From assembly GCF_001307155.1 (NCBI RefSeq), contig NZ_CP012830.1:806001-870000 (forward strand): a DNA stretch of 64,000 bases, read 5' to 3'. The stretch's first letter is position 1. Every line of letters begins with the position of its first letter. A program made the position numbers and the translations under genes. Source of the DNA: Pseudomonas fluorescens (GTDB lineage: Bacteria > Pseudomonadota > Gammaproteobacteria > Pseudomonadales > Pseudomonadaceae). The notes under the pieces were generated by a model that saw nothing but the letters and a program-made list of their open reading frames with translations, was not told the origin of the DNA and made no database searches. Positions 53,573 through 63,616 of this stretch are shown here, piece after piece.

Positions 53573-56500
53573 ATGGCTTTTACCGATCCGTTCATTCGCC
53601 GCCCGGTGCTCGCCACCGTGGTCAGCCTGCTGATTGTGCTGTTGGGTTTCCAGGCCTGGAGCAAACTGCCGCTGCGCCAATATCCGCAAATGGAGAACGC
53701 GCTGATCACGGTGACCACGGCCTACCCCGGCGCCAACGCCGAAACCATTCAGGGCTACATCACCCAACCCTTGCAGCAAAGCTTGGCCAGTGCCGAAGGC
53801 ATCGACTACATGACGTCGGTCAGCCGCCAGAACTTTTCGGTGATTTCAATCTATGCACGCATCGGCTCCAACAGCGACCGGTTGTTCACCGAGCTGCTGG
53901 CCAAAGCCAACGAGGTCAAGAACAAGCTGCCCAAAGATGCTGAAGACCCGGTACTGAGCAAGGAGGCCGCAGGTGCTTCGGCGCTGATGTACATGAGTTT
54001 TTACAGCAAGGAATTGAGCAACCCGCAGATCACCGACTACCTGTCGCGGGTGATCCAGCCCAAGCTCGCCACCCTTCCCGGCATGGCTGAAGCCGCCATT
54101 CTTGGCAATCAGGTGTTTGCCATGCGCCTTTGGCTAGACCCGGTAAAACTCGCCGGTTTCGGCTTGAGCGCCAGTGATGTCGGTAACGCAGTGCGCCAGT
54201 ACAACTTTCTGTCCGCTGCCGGTGAAGTCAAAGGTGAGTACGTCGTCACCAGCATCAATGCCAACACCGAATTGAAGAGCGCCGAAGCCTTCGCCGCCAT
54301 TCCGCTGAAAATCGACGGCGACAGCCGGGTACTGCTCAGCGACGTGGCGCGCGTGGAAATGGGCGCCGAGAACTACAACTCCGTCAGCTCCTTTGGCGGT
54401 ACGCCGTCGGTGTACATCGGGATCAAGGCCACACCAGCTGCCAACCCGCTGGACGTGATCAAGGAAGTGCGCAAGCTCATGCCGGAGCTGGAATCCCAGT
54501 TGCCCCCCACTCTCAAGGCTGAAATCGCCTACGACGCCACGTTGTTCATTCAGGCCTCGATCAACGAAGTGGTGAAAACCCTCTTCGAAGCCGTGCTGAT
54601 CGTGATTGTCGTGGTGTTCCTGTTCCTTGGCGCGCTGCGTTCGGTATTGATCCCGGTGGTGACCATTCCGCTGTCGATGATCGGCGTGATGTTCTTCATG
54701 CAACTGATGGGCTACTCGATCAACCTGCTGACGTTGCTGGCGATGGTGCTGGCCATCGGCCTGGTGGTGGACGACGCCATCGTCGTGGTCGAAAACATTC
54801 ACCGACACATAGAAGAAGGTAAAACACCGCTGAGCGCTGCCCTCGAAGGCGCCCGGGAAATCGCCATGCCGGTGGTCTCGATGACCATCACCCTGGCGGC
54901 GGTCTATGCGCCCATCGGTTTTCTGACGGGCCTGACCGGTGCTCTGTTCAAGGAGTTCGCGCTGACCCTGGCCGGCGCCGTGGTGATTTCCGGGATCGTT
55001 GCCCTGACTCTGTCGCCGATGATGTGCGCACTGCTCTTGCGTCACGATGAAAACCCGTCCGGCTTGGCCCATCGCCTCGATCTGATTTTCGAAGGGCTCA
55101 AGCGTCGTTATCAAAGTGTCCTGCACGGCACGCTCAATACCCGGCCGGTGGTGCTGGTGTTCGCCGTGATCGTGCTGTGCCTGATCCCGGTACTGCTCAA
55201 GTTCACCAAGTCGGAATTGGCACCGGATGAAGACCAGGGCGTCATTTTCATGATGGCCAACGCCCCGCAAACGGCCAACCTGGATTACCTGAATACCTAC
55301 ACCGACGAATTCCTCGCGATATTCAAGGTGTTTCCCGAGTACTACTCGTCCTTCCAGATCAACGGATTCAACGGCGTGCAGTCAGGCATTGGCGGTTTCC
55401 TGCTCAAACCCTGGAATGAGCGCAAACGAACCCAGATGCAGATTCTGCCTGAGGTGCAGCAAAAGCTTTCGAGCATCGCCGGCCTGCAAATCTTCGGCTT
55501 CAACCTGCCCTCTCTTCCGGGCACGGGTGAAGGCTTGCCGTTCCAGTTTGTGATCAACACCGCCAATGACTACGAGCCATTGCTGGAGCTGGTCAATCGG
55601 GTGAAGAAGCGTGCCCTGGAGTCCGGCAAGTTCGCGTTCCTCGACATCGACCTGGCCTTCGACAAGCCCGAAGTGGTGGTGGATATCGACCGCGCCAAGG
55701 CCGCTCAAATGGGCGTCTCGATGGAGGATCTGGGCGTGACACTGTCGACGTTGCTGGCAGAAGCCGAGATCAACCGCTTCACCATCGAGGGGCGCAGTTA
55801 CAAGGTCATCGCCCAGGTCGAACGGCCTTACCGGGACAATCCCGAGTGGCTGAGCAGCTACTACGTTAAAAACACCAAGGGTGAACTGTTGCCCCTGTCG
55901 ACCTTGATCAACATCAGTGACCGCGCACGACCGCGACAGCTGAATCAGTTCCAGCAACTCAACTCAGCGATTCTTTCCGGCGTTTCGACGGTCAGCATGG
56001 GTGAGGCAATCGATACCGTGCGCCAGATCGCCAAGGAGGAAGCACCACCGGGTTATGCTTTCGATTACGGCGGCGCCTCGCGGCAGTTCGTTCAGGAAGG
56101 CAGCGCCTTGTGGGTGACCTTTGCCTTGGCACTGGCGATCATTTTCCTGGTGCTGGCGGCGCAGTTCGAAAGTTTCCGCGATCCATTGGTGATTCTGGTG
56201 ACCGTCCCACTGTCGATTTGCGGTGCACTGATCCCGTTGTTCCTGGGCTGGTCGAGCATGAACATCTACACCCAGGTCGGGCTGGTGACCTTGATCGGAC
56301 TGATCAGCAAACACGGGATCCTGATCGTCCAGTTCGCCAACCAGTTGCGCAGGGACAAGGGCCTGACGCCCCGCGAAGCCGTGGAGCAAGCGGCAGCCAT
56401 TCGCCTGCGTCCGGTATTGATGACCACGGCCGCCATGGTCTTCGGCATGGTGCCGTTGATCATCGCCACTGGCGCGGGAGCCGTCAGCCGCTACGATATT

Positions 56501-56599
56501 GGGATGGTGATCGCCACGGGCATGTCGATCGGGACACTGTTCACGCTGTTCGTGCTGCCCTGCATCTACACGCTGCTGGCCAAGCCCGACAAAGCGTAA
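53573..56599 (+). CDS. mexW: RND efflux pump, HAE1 family (MexW-like)
   Basis: A 1008-residue proton-driven pump with 12 helices and two large periplasmic loops. It starts with the family motif FTDPFIRRPVLATVVSLLI; the proton-relay Asp pair is present in GLVVDDAIVVVENIHRH (about residue 398), and GGASRQFVQEGSALW and LVTLIGLISKHGILIV are in the second half. Exports drugs or lipophilic compounds with the adaptor encoded 13 nt upstream. Length and order fit MexW. Confidence 0.93.
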   Translation: MAFTDPFIRRPVLATVVSLLIVLLGFQAWSKLPLRQYPQMENALITVTTAYPGANAETIQGYITQPLQQSLASAEGIDYMTSVSRQNFSVISIYARIGSNSDRLFTELLAKANEVKNKLPKDAEDPVLSKEAAGASALMYMSFYSKELSNPQITDYLSRVIQPKLATLPGMAEAAILGNQVFAMRLWLDPVKLAGFGLSASDVGNAVRQYNFLSAAGEVKGEYVVTSINANTELKSAEAFAAIPLKIDGDSRVLLSDVARVEMGAENYNSVSSFGGTPSVYIGIKATPAANPLDVIKEVRKLMPELESQLPPTLKAEIAYDATLFIQASINEVVKTLFEAVLIVIVVVFLFLGALRSVLIPVVTIPLSMIGVMFFMQLMGYSINLLTLLAMVLAIGLVVDDAIVVVENIHRHIEEGKTPLSAALEGAREIAMPVVSMTITLAAVYAPIGFLTGLTGALFKEFALTLAGAVVISGIVALTLSPMMCALLLRHDENPSGLAHRLDLIFEGLKRRYQSVLHGTLNTRPVVLVFAVIVLCLIPVLLKFTKSELAPDEDQGVIFMMANAPQTANLDYLNTYTDEFLAIFKVFPEYYSSFQINGFNGVQSGIGGFLLKPWNERKRTQMQILPEVQQKLSSIAGLQIFGFNLPSLPGTGEGLPFQFVINTANDYEPLLELVNRVKKRALESGKFAFLDIDLAFDKPEVVVDIDRAKAAQMGVSMEDLGVTLSTLLAEAEINRFTIEGRSYKVIAQVERPYRDNPEWLSSYYVKNTKGELLPLSTLINISDRARPRQLNQFQQLNSAILSGVSTVSMGEAIDTVRQIAKEEAPPGYAFDYGGASRQFVQEGSALWVTFALALAIIFLVLAAQFESFRDPLVILVTVPLSICGALIPLFLGWSSMNIYTQVGLVTLIGLISKHGILIVQFANQLRRDKGLTPREAVEQAAAIRLRPVLMTTAAMVFGMVPLIIATGAGAVSRYDIGMVIATGMSIGTLFTLFVLPCIYTLLAKPDKA

Positions 56600-56655
56600 A
56601 TACGGACTCCGCGCAGGAGATTATGCGTTACGGCGGTTGAGCCATCTCAAAAGCA

Positions 56656-56682
56656 AAAAGCCTCGCGCATGCGAGGCCTTTG
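56656..56682 (-). terminator. Terminator between mexW and the small exported gene
   Basis: GGCCTCGC-ATGC-GCGAGGCTTTTT read on the reverse strand: an 8-bp stem with a T-run, ending the inaA transcript; it may also serve mexW weakly. Confidence 0.8.
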
Positions 56683-56699
56683 ATGTGGGCCGAGAGGTT

Positions 56700-56930
56700 T
56701 CAACTCTGGTGTTTCATTCCCTGAGTCATGCCAAGCATGAACAAGAACAACTCATCATTTTCGGAGTGGGTCACTGTGGATGACTTCGTAGTCCGTGGTA
56801 GCGGACAATGCACGCCGCCATTCTTTGCACTGAGAACTTGCGTACGTGGCTGCTCCAGGCCGACCACCGCCAATGAAACAACTGCCAAGGCTCCTGCCAA
56901 AAATAGCCCCCTAGCAATTTCTAGTTTCAT
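56700..56930 (-). CDS. Small exported hypothetical protein
   Basis: A 76-residue protein with a signal-like N-terminus (LEIARGLFLAGALAVVSLAVVG, residues 3-24) and a mature part of about 50 residues with one Cys (NGGVHCPLPR) and a His/Met-rich end (MLGMTQGMKHQS). The ATG is 2 nt after the inaA stop, with AAAGG 9 nt upstream, so it is co-translated with inaA. In P. putida the genes beside colRS and inaA belong to the ColR regulon; the same control is likely here. The Met/His/Cys content could bind metal, but this is a guess. Confidence 0.7.
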   Translation of the reverse strand: MKLEIARGLFLAGALAVVSLAVVGLEQPRTQVLSAKNGGVHCPLPRTTKSSTVTHSENDELFLFMLGMTQGMKHQS

Positions 56931-56932
56931 CG

Positions 56933-57646
56933 CTACAAACCTTTGATAGAGCTGCCAAACGCCTTCTTATAAAAATAGATGAGCTTCGCCCAATCCGCCG
57001 AGCCCCACGACGAGTGGCGGCGCAGCTGTTTCATGTCATGCGAAGCCGCTTGCTGGCGAGTCAGGCGCTGACGGCACTTCTCCAGATCGAGTAACGCCAC
57101 TTCGGCCCTGGCGGCGTCACCTTCACCGGTCACGCGCACAAAAACATGCTTGATATACAAGCAGCTATGCTGCCAGCGCCCCTTGTGCATCCGCGCCAGG
57201 TTCTCGGCCAGATCTTGCAGCACCCGCTCATGCAACGCCTCACCATGGCGCTCGCGCCCACCGCTGGCATACCAGTCTTCAATCTCGACAAAGCCGTCCA
57301 GTGCGGCAGTCACCAACAACGCTCGCCACTGATGCACCGGATCACGCTGGGCGCCACAGAACACCAGCTCAGGCACTCGAACATTCAGCGAACGGAGGCC
57401 GTTCAGCGCATCAAGCTCACGTAACACCGTCGGACGACCAAACGGGTGCAACCAGCTACGGTAAATATGCCCTGTCTGGCGCTTGGCATAGAGCAGCCGG
57501 TCATGGGGGGCACGAATCCGCTGTACGCCACTTTCCCCGCCTCTCCGCACGTTGGGCTCTTCCACCCATTCACCGCGCTGATTCCAGAAATAATTGAAGC
57601 GGTCTGCAGGAGCGACTTCCATTTCCGATGCCTGTTCAACTGCCAT
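56933..57646 (-). CDS. inaA: InaA-family lipopolysaccharide kinase-like protein
   Basis: A 237-residue protein of the RfaP/InaA kinase-like family. Kinase-fold landmarks are ARMHKGRWQHSCLYIKHVFV (catalytic-loop equivalent, H-x-D replaced by H-S-C) and VALLDLEKCRQRL (DLE in place of DFG). It may phosphorylate LPS or another envelope component. The ATG giving MAVEQASE has GAGG 8 nt upstream. It lies downstream of colS with a short remnant of a lost gene between, and ColR regulation is likely. Confidence 0.85.
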   Translation of the reverse strand: MAVEQASEMEVAPADRFNYFWNQRGEWVEEPNVRRGGESGVQRIRAPHDRLLYAKRQTGHIYRSWLHPFGRPTVLRELDALNGLRSLNVRVPELVFCGAQRDPVHQWRALLVTAALDGFVEIEDWYASGGRERHGEALHERVLQDLAENLARMHKGRWQHSCLYIKHVFVRVTGEGDAARAEVALLDLEKCRQRLTRQQAASHDMKQLRRHSSWGSADWAKLIYFYKKAFGSSIKGL

Positions 57647-57650
57647 CCTT

Positions 57651-57771
57651 CTACCTCTTTCGTAATATATAAACGCGCCGCATGCCATAGAGCGGGATAC
57701 AGTCCAAATGTTCCTGAACCCGAAAATCCGCCTGCTTGAACTCCGCTTCTACGGTGGTCGCGACCGTGGCA
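57651..57771 (-). pseudogene. C-terminal remnant of a lost gene between colS and inaA
   Basis: On the reverse strand, directly after the colS stop and in another frame, about 40 codons encode a coding-like tail (FKQADFRVQEHLDCIPLYGM then RRVYILRKR-stop), ending 4 nt before the inaA start. No start codon is available. In P. aeruginosa and P. putida a methyltransferase-like gene lies here (from memory), so this is probably its last 40 codons after a deletion. Confidence 0.6.
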
Positions 57772-59052
57772 TCAAGCGTCCGGCTTGCCCAGCTCGACAT
57801 AAAAGCGGCAGCCGTTGGGCTCCATGGTGCTGAGACTGACGCTCCAGCCCTGGTTTTCACAAATTCTCTGCACCAGCGACAGGCCCAGCCCAAGCCCGTC
57901 CCCACGCTTCTCGCCACCGCGTACAAACGGCTCGAACATCGCTTCACGCTTCTCTTCGGGAATACCGACACCGCTGTCTTCGACCAGAAAACCGCAGGGC
58001 AGAATGGTCAAGCGAATAAACCCGCTGTCGGTGTAGTGCAAGGCATTACGCAACAGGTTGCCCATGACCGCGTGCAGGAATGTCGCGTTATAGCGCGTAT
58101 CCGTCGGGTTGCCGGGTTCATAAAACAGCGTGAGACCCTTGTCTTCGATCGGCTCGCGCCACAGGCCGAGCAAGTCCTCGGCCACCTGCCCCAGGGTCTG
58201 TTGCGGCGACATGCTGGCATCTTCGCGCTGGGCGCGGGCGAGCATCAGGAAGGTCTGGACCAGTTCGCGCATCTCTTCACAGGCACGAGCGATCCGCTCG
58301 ACCTGGTTGCGACTGCGCTGATCGAGGTCCGGGTTCTCCAGCAACAGCTCACAGGAGCTGGCCAATACCATCAACGGGGTGCGCAGTTCGTGACTGACGT
58401 CGCTGGTGAACAGCCGTTCGCGACTCAGCGCCTGGCGCAATCGGCCCAGCGTGGCGTCGAAAGCGACGGCCAGCTCACCGACTTCATCGGCGGCATAGTC
58501 CGGCGCCAGGGGCGGTGCCAGGCCGAGCAGTTGATCGCGGTGACGCACCTGGCGCGCCAGCCGGACCACCGGCGCCATGACCTTGCGCGCGAGCACCCAG
58601 CCGAGGAACACCGCCAATGCCAGACTTAATACAAACCCCACCAGTACCACGGCAAACAGCACTCGCTCGCGCTCTTCGAAATCGCTTTGATCCTGCAGCA
58701 GGACGTAACGTCGGCCGTCAACGATCTCGACGAGCGCGTGGTATGACAGTTGCTCGCGAAATACTTCATGAAAGCCCGCATTCAGATGCCGCAGGTCCCT
58801 GGGCAAGTCAAAGTCGCCAGGGCCGCCACTGAAGTAGAACAACTGATCGGGCTCGGGACGATGACTCCAGTCGGCCATACTGTCCATCAACAGCAACCGC
58901 TGTAAATCGCCACCCAGGCCTGCTGAAATCAGCTTTTCTTCGACCAGATGCACGGTCGCCACGATGCCTATGGCGAATGCCCCCGCCACCAACGCACTCA
59001 TCAAGGCAAAGGCAATAATGATCCGCTGAGCAAGGCTCTGCTTAAACTCCAT
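57772..59052 (-). CDS. colS: Sensor histidine kinase ColS
   Basis: A 426-residue inner-membrane kinase: TM helices at about 12-34 and 131-153, a roughly 95-residue periplasmic sensor, HAMP, H-box (FTSDVSHELRTPLMV) and ATPase domain ([29 protein letters not shown]). Starting from the ATG at 59052, glutamates fall at E38, E96, E126 and E129, the same numbers reported for iron/zinc sensing by P. putida ColS, including the ExxE motif. This supports that start over the GTG one codon upstream. It overlaps colR by 11 nt. Confidence 0.93.
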   Translation of the reverse strand: MEFKQSLAQRIIIAFALMSALVAGAFAIGIVATVHLVEEKLISAGLGGDLQRLLLMDSMADWSHRPEPDQLFYFSGGPGDFDLPRDLRHLNAGFHEVFREQLSYHALVEIVDGRRYVLLQDQSDFEERERVLFAVVLVGFVLSLALAVFLGWVLARKVMAPVVRLARQVRHRDQLLGLAPPLAPDYAADEVGELAVAFDATLGRLRQALSRERLFTSDVSHELRTPLMVLASSCELLLENPDLDQRSRNQVERIARACEEMRELVQTFLMLARAQREDASMSPQQTLGQVAEDLLGLWREPIEDKGLTLFYEPGNPTDTRYNATFLHAVMGNLLRNALHYTDSGFIRLTILPCGFLVEDSGVGIPEEKREAMFEPFVRGGEKRGDGLGLGLSLVQRICENQGWSVSLSTMEPNGCRFYVELGKPDA

Positions 59053-59725
59053 CACGCCCCTCGGCCAAGCGATAGCCGACGCCGTGCACGGTTTGCAGCA
59101 AGGGTTTGGCGAACGGTTTGTCGATCACCTGACGCAACTGATGGACGTGACTGCGCAGGCTGTCGCTGTCCGGACAGTCGTCACCCCAAAGGGCTTCTTC
59201 GAGTATTTCGCGACGCAAGACGTGCGGGCTTTTCTGCATCAACACCGCCAGCAGCTTGAGGCCTACCGGGTTGAGTTTCAGCAGGCGACCTTCGCGGGTC
59301 ACTTCCAGCGTGTCGAGGTCGTAGCTCAGATCGCCAACCTGCAGGGCTCGGCGACCGCCACCCTGGGTACGGCGCATGACCGCCTCGATGCGCGCCGCCA
59401 GTTCAGACAGGGCAAACGGTTTGACCAGGTAATCATCGGCACCGGACTTGAAGCCCTGCAGCCGGTCATCCAGTTGGTCACGGGCGGTCAGCATGATCAC
59501 CGGGGTATCGCGCCGGGCATCTTCACGCAGGCGTTTGCACAGGGTGTAACCATCGATACCGGGCAGCATGATGTCGAGCACGATCAGGTCGTAATGCTCG
59601 GTGGCCGCCAGGTGCAGGCCTGACAAGCCGTCCTGCGCGCAATCCACGGTATAGCCTTTAAGCCCCAGGTAATCGGCCAGATTGGCGAGGATGTCGCGGT
59701 TGTCTTCAACCAATAGAATTCGCAT
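59042..59725 (-). CDS. colR: Response regulator ColR
   Basis: A 227-residue OmpR/PhoB-family regulator, the standard ColR length. Receiver domain with D8/D11 region and phosphoacceptor D51 in LIVLDIMLPG, Lys in YLVKPF; winged helix from about 130 with SLRSHVHQLRQVID. With ColS it controls membrane-protection genes against excess zinc and iron and peptide antibiotics. ATG at 59725 chosen over a GTG two codons upstream. Likely targets include inaA and the adjacent small gene. Confidence 0.94.
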   Translation of the reverse strand: MRILLVEDNRDILANLADYLGLKGYTVDCAQDGLSGLHLAATEHYDLIVLDIMLPGIDGYTLCKRLREDARRDTPVIMLTARDQLDDRLQGFKSGADDYLVKPFALSELAARIEAVMRRTQGGGRRALQVGDLSYDLDTLEVTREGRLLKLNPVGLKLLAVLMQKSPHVLRREILEEALWGDDCPDSDSLRSHVHQLRQVIDKPFAKPLLQTVHGVGYRLAEGRDGV

Positions 59726-59818
59726 GGGCACTTGCTCCGTACACAGTTACGGCCGTCTTGGACCGCGCAGCTTAAGGCCAAGAGTGGCTCAGGGATAGAT
59801 CTGTTGATCCAAACCCTG

Positions 59819-59876
59819 TCAGGGACGCAGAGCGTCCCGGGCTGCATTCCCACGCAGAGCGTGGGAACGATCATCT
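59819..59876. repeat. Two tandem palindromes (GACGCAGAGCGTC and CCCACGCAGAGCGTGGG)
   Basis: AGGGACGCAGAGCGTCCC is followed by ATTCCCACGCAGAGCGTGGG. The second is the same unit as at 9300. They lie between colR and groEL. Confidence 0.75.
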
Positions 59877-59887
59877 TCACAGAAAAT

Positions 59888-59923
59888 AAAAAACCCCGCT
59901 GGCTTACGCCAGCGGGGTTTTTT
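59888..59923 (-). terminator. Terminator of groESL
   Basis: AAAAAACCCCGCTGGC and GCCAGCGGGGTTTTTT form a 10-bp GC stem with A and T runs on both sides, 20 nt downstream of the groEL stop. Confidence 0.92.
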
Positions 59924-59942
59924 CGTACAGGGTAAGGCTGGC

Positions 59943-61598
<1,656 letters not shown>

Positions 61599-61635
61599 TT
61601 AAATACTTTTGTAGTAGCGGGAAATTGAGCGCAAA

Positions 61636-61929
61636 TCAGCCTTCGATAACAGCGAGAATCTCGTTCTCAGCCATTACCAGCAGGTCTTCACCGTCGACTT
61701 TCACAGTGTTGCTGCCGGAGTACGGGCCGAAAACAACCTTGTCACCCACTTTCACGGCCAGCGCACGCACTTCACCGTTGTCCAGCACGCGGCCGGTACC
61801 TACAGCGAGGACTTCACCGCTGTTGGCTTTTTCGGCAGCCGAACCTGGCAGAACGATACCGCCAGCGGTTTTCTTTTCTTCTTCGCTGCGACGGATGACG
61901 ACGCGGTCATGCAGAGGACGAAGCTTCAT
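61636..61929 (-). CDS. groES: Co-chaperonin GroES
   Basis: A 97-residue co-chaperonin capping GroEL. The start [19 protein letters not shown] is typical, and the mobile loop includes [15 protein letters not shown]. The ATG has TAGGAGA about 9 nt upstream. It leads the groESL operon with a structured leader and a sigma-32-like promoter. Confidence 0.98.
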   Translation of the reverse strand: MKLRPLHDRVVIRRSEEEKKTAGGIVLPGSAAEKANSGEVLAVGTGRVLDNGEVRALAVKVGDKVVFGPYSGSNTVKVDGEDLLVMAENEILAVIEG

Positions 61930-61934
61930 TGTCG

Positions 61935-62060
61935 ATCTCTCCTAATTGTGGTTTTCAGCGGCCGGTGTAATCCCGGCGGGTTAAATTCCGGCGTTGCCGG
62001 TTGCGGCTCGTCAAGCGAACCGCGGAAGTCTGTCTGGTGATCTTCACCAGAAACCTTGCG
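61935..62060 (-). ncRNA. Structured groES 5' leader (Pseudomon-groES RNA motif)
   Basis: On the reverse strand three hairpins occur in order: CTGGTGA-AGA-TCACCAG (62034-62050), GCGGTTCG...CGAGCCGC (62003-62023) and CCGGC-AAC-GCCGG (61988-62000), then GCCGGGATTACACCGGC. A conserved RNA called Pseudomon-groES is known in exactly this position in pseudomonads; I assign it by place and structure, not by model search. Confidence 0.7.
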
Positions 62061-62069
62061 GTGACCGTT

Positions 62070-62097
62070 ACATAAGGGCGCATAAGCTTATTACAAG
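62070..62097 (-). promoter_or_regulatory. Sigma-32-like heat-shock promoter of groESL
   Basis: On the reverse strand CTTGTAA is followed after 12 nt by CCCTTATGT; compare consensus CTTGAAA and CCCCATNT. It lies about 140 nt before the groES start, at the 5' edge of the structured leader. Confidence 0.65.
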
Positions 62098-62175
62098 GGC
62101 TGGGCAGTGAAATTTTTTACGGCACCGACCACAGAAACGAACACGGCACCTGAAGGTGCCGTGCCAATGAAACAG

Positions 62176-62652
62176 TTATTTGGAGTCGCGGTGCTCGAAC
62201 TCGCCCTCGATCACGTTCGGTTCACGGCCCAACGGTTGACGCGGAGCCGGGCCGCCACGCGGTTGCAGATCATCGGCAAAGGCACGCTGACGAATTGCCT
62301 GCTCCTCGGCGCGCTTGCGCATCGCGTTGGCCAGCAACCGACGGGTGATCGGCAAGATCATGATCAGACCGATCACGCTGCTGACGAAACCTGGCAGGAT
62401 CAACAGACCGCCGCCCAAGGCGAGCATCAGGCCTTCAAGCATGGTCTGCGCAGGCAACTCGCCGCGGTTCAGGCTTTCACGAGCACGCAATGCGGTAGCC
62501 AGGCCGGCGATGCGCAGCACGAACACGCCGAACATCGAGCCGAGAATAATCAGCAGCAGTGCCGGGAAAAACCCGATGGCCGCGCTGACCTTGACGAATA
62601 CGAACAGCTCCAACACCGGGAACAGCAGAAAGAGCAACAAAAAAGGGCGCAT
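62176..62652 (-). CDS. fxsA: FxsA-family membrane protein
   Basis: A 158-residue inner-membrane protein with the FxsA signature (MRPFLLLFLLFPVLELFVFVKV) and three or four hydrophobic segments (to about 115), then a hydrophilic tail. E. coli FxsA alleviates exclusion of phage T7 by the F plasmid when overproduced; the native role is unclear. The ATG at 62652 has GAGGAA 9 nt upstream; an ATG 11 codons earlier does not. Position upstream of groES is typical. Confidence 0.9.
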   Translation of the reverse strand: MRPFLLLFLLFPVLELFVFVKVSAAIGFFPALLLIILGSMFGVFVLRIAGLATALRARESLNRGELPAQTMLEGLMLALGGGLLILPGFVSSVIGLIMILPITRRLLANAMRKRAEEQAIRQRAFADDLQPRGGPAPRQPLGREPNVIEGEFEHRDSK

Positions 62653-62718
62653 CAAATGGTTCCTCAACGCAAGAATGCCTTGCAAGTAGAACGTAGATGA
62701 CGTCGCCGTTTCGTGATT

Positions 62719-63450
62719 TCAAGCGTCGGCTGTCGCATTTTTCGGCCATTGCTCGGCGTGAGCCAATAAAACCAAGGCTTCGCGTACTTGTGTCGGCGTA
62801 TTACACACTTCCGGGAACGGTAACCAGTACAGCCCCTGGCCAATGCGCAGGTGCATGCCTTCGGCGTCGATGCCCGCCAACTGAGCGGGTGCGGTTTTCG
62901 GCAGGCCGGCCAGCTCGACGTAATGGGCGATGGCCTTGGCGTGGTCGGCGTTCATGTGTTCGATCATGCTCGCTTCGGCCTTGCCGGCGAATGGGTTGGC
63001 CAGGGTCAATTGGTCGACCCAGTGAATCGCACCGAAACCGCCGATGTAACGATGCCGTATCGGTTTGAGTACCCAGAAGTCGAAATCATGCGCCTTGTGA
63101 TAATTCTGCGAATCCGGGAAATAGCGGTAATAACGCTCGGCGGCGGCATCGATGGCGGCCTGATCCTGAATTTTTTCCGCTTCGGCCAGGTAGGTCAGGC
63201 GACCAACGGCCTGTACGTCTTCAGCCTCGCGCTCACCCACCAGCAATGAGCATTTGGGGTCTTTTTGCAGATTGTGGGTGTGCTGGGCGATCCGGCTGAT
63301 CAGGATCAGCGGCCGGCCCTGCTCGTCCAGGCAATAAGGAACCACTGAGCCGAACGGGAAACCGGGCATTGCCTTGGAGTGCGTCGAGAGCACTCCGCGG
63401 TATTCCTTGAGCAACAATTCTCGGGCATGCTTGGCAGCTTCAACGCTCAA
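62719..63450 (-). CDS. HugZ-family (pyridoxamine oxidase-like fold) protein
   Basis: A 243-residue protein with an N-terminal split barrel (GVLSTHSKAMPGFPFGSVVP, RPLILISRIAQHTHNL, KCSLLVGE) and a C-terminal DUF2470 domain (EASMIEHMNADHAKAIAHYV). The combination is that of HugZ-like proteins, which bind or degrade heme, or of related FMN proteins. The start is a TTG with perfect AAGGAG 7 nt upstream, giving MSVEAAKHARELL; a frame-open ATG 18 codons earlier has no ribosome site. Divergent from the SDR gene. Confidence 0.85.
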   Translation of the reverse strand: MSVEAAKHARELLLKEYRGVLSTHSKAMPGFPFGSVVPYCLDEQGRPLILISRIAQHTHNLQKDPKCSLLVGEREAEDVQAVGRLTYLAEAEKIQDQAAIDAAAERYYRYFPDSQNYHKAHDFDFWVLKPIRHRYIGGFGAIHWVDQLTLANPFAGKAEASMIEHMNADHAKAIAHYVELAGLPKTAPAQLAGIDAEGMHLRIGQGLYWLPFPEVCNTPTQVREALVLLAHAEQWPKNATADA

Positions 63451-63616
63451 TTTATGACTCCTTATATAGAATCCGTCAAAAAAACGGACAGGCTCCTGGG
63501 ACAAAGTTCCAGCAACGCCATCGGGGCAGTTCTCATGTGCAGCCAGGCCACATCAGGCGCAGATCGAGAGGCTCTCTAAAAGGAAACCACTCTGACCTGC
63601 CATTTGGGGCATGCGA

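Noticed and set aside
57651..57971. 106-codon reading frame as an intact gene overlapping colS
   Set aside because: Its first 60 codons are only the shifted frame of colS; only the last 40 lie outside and look like a remnant.
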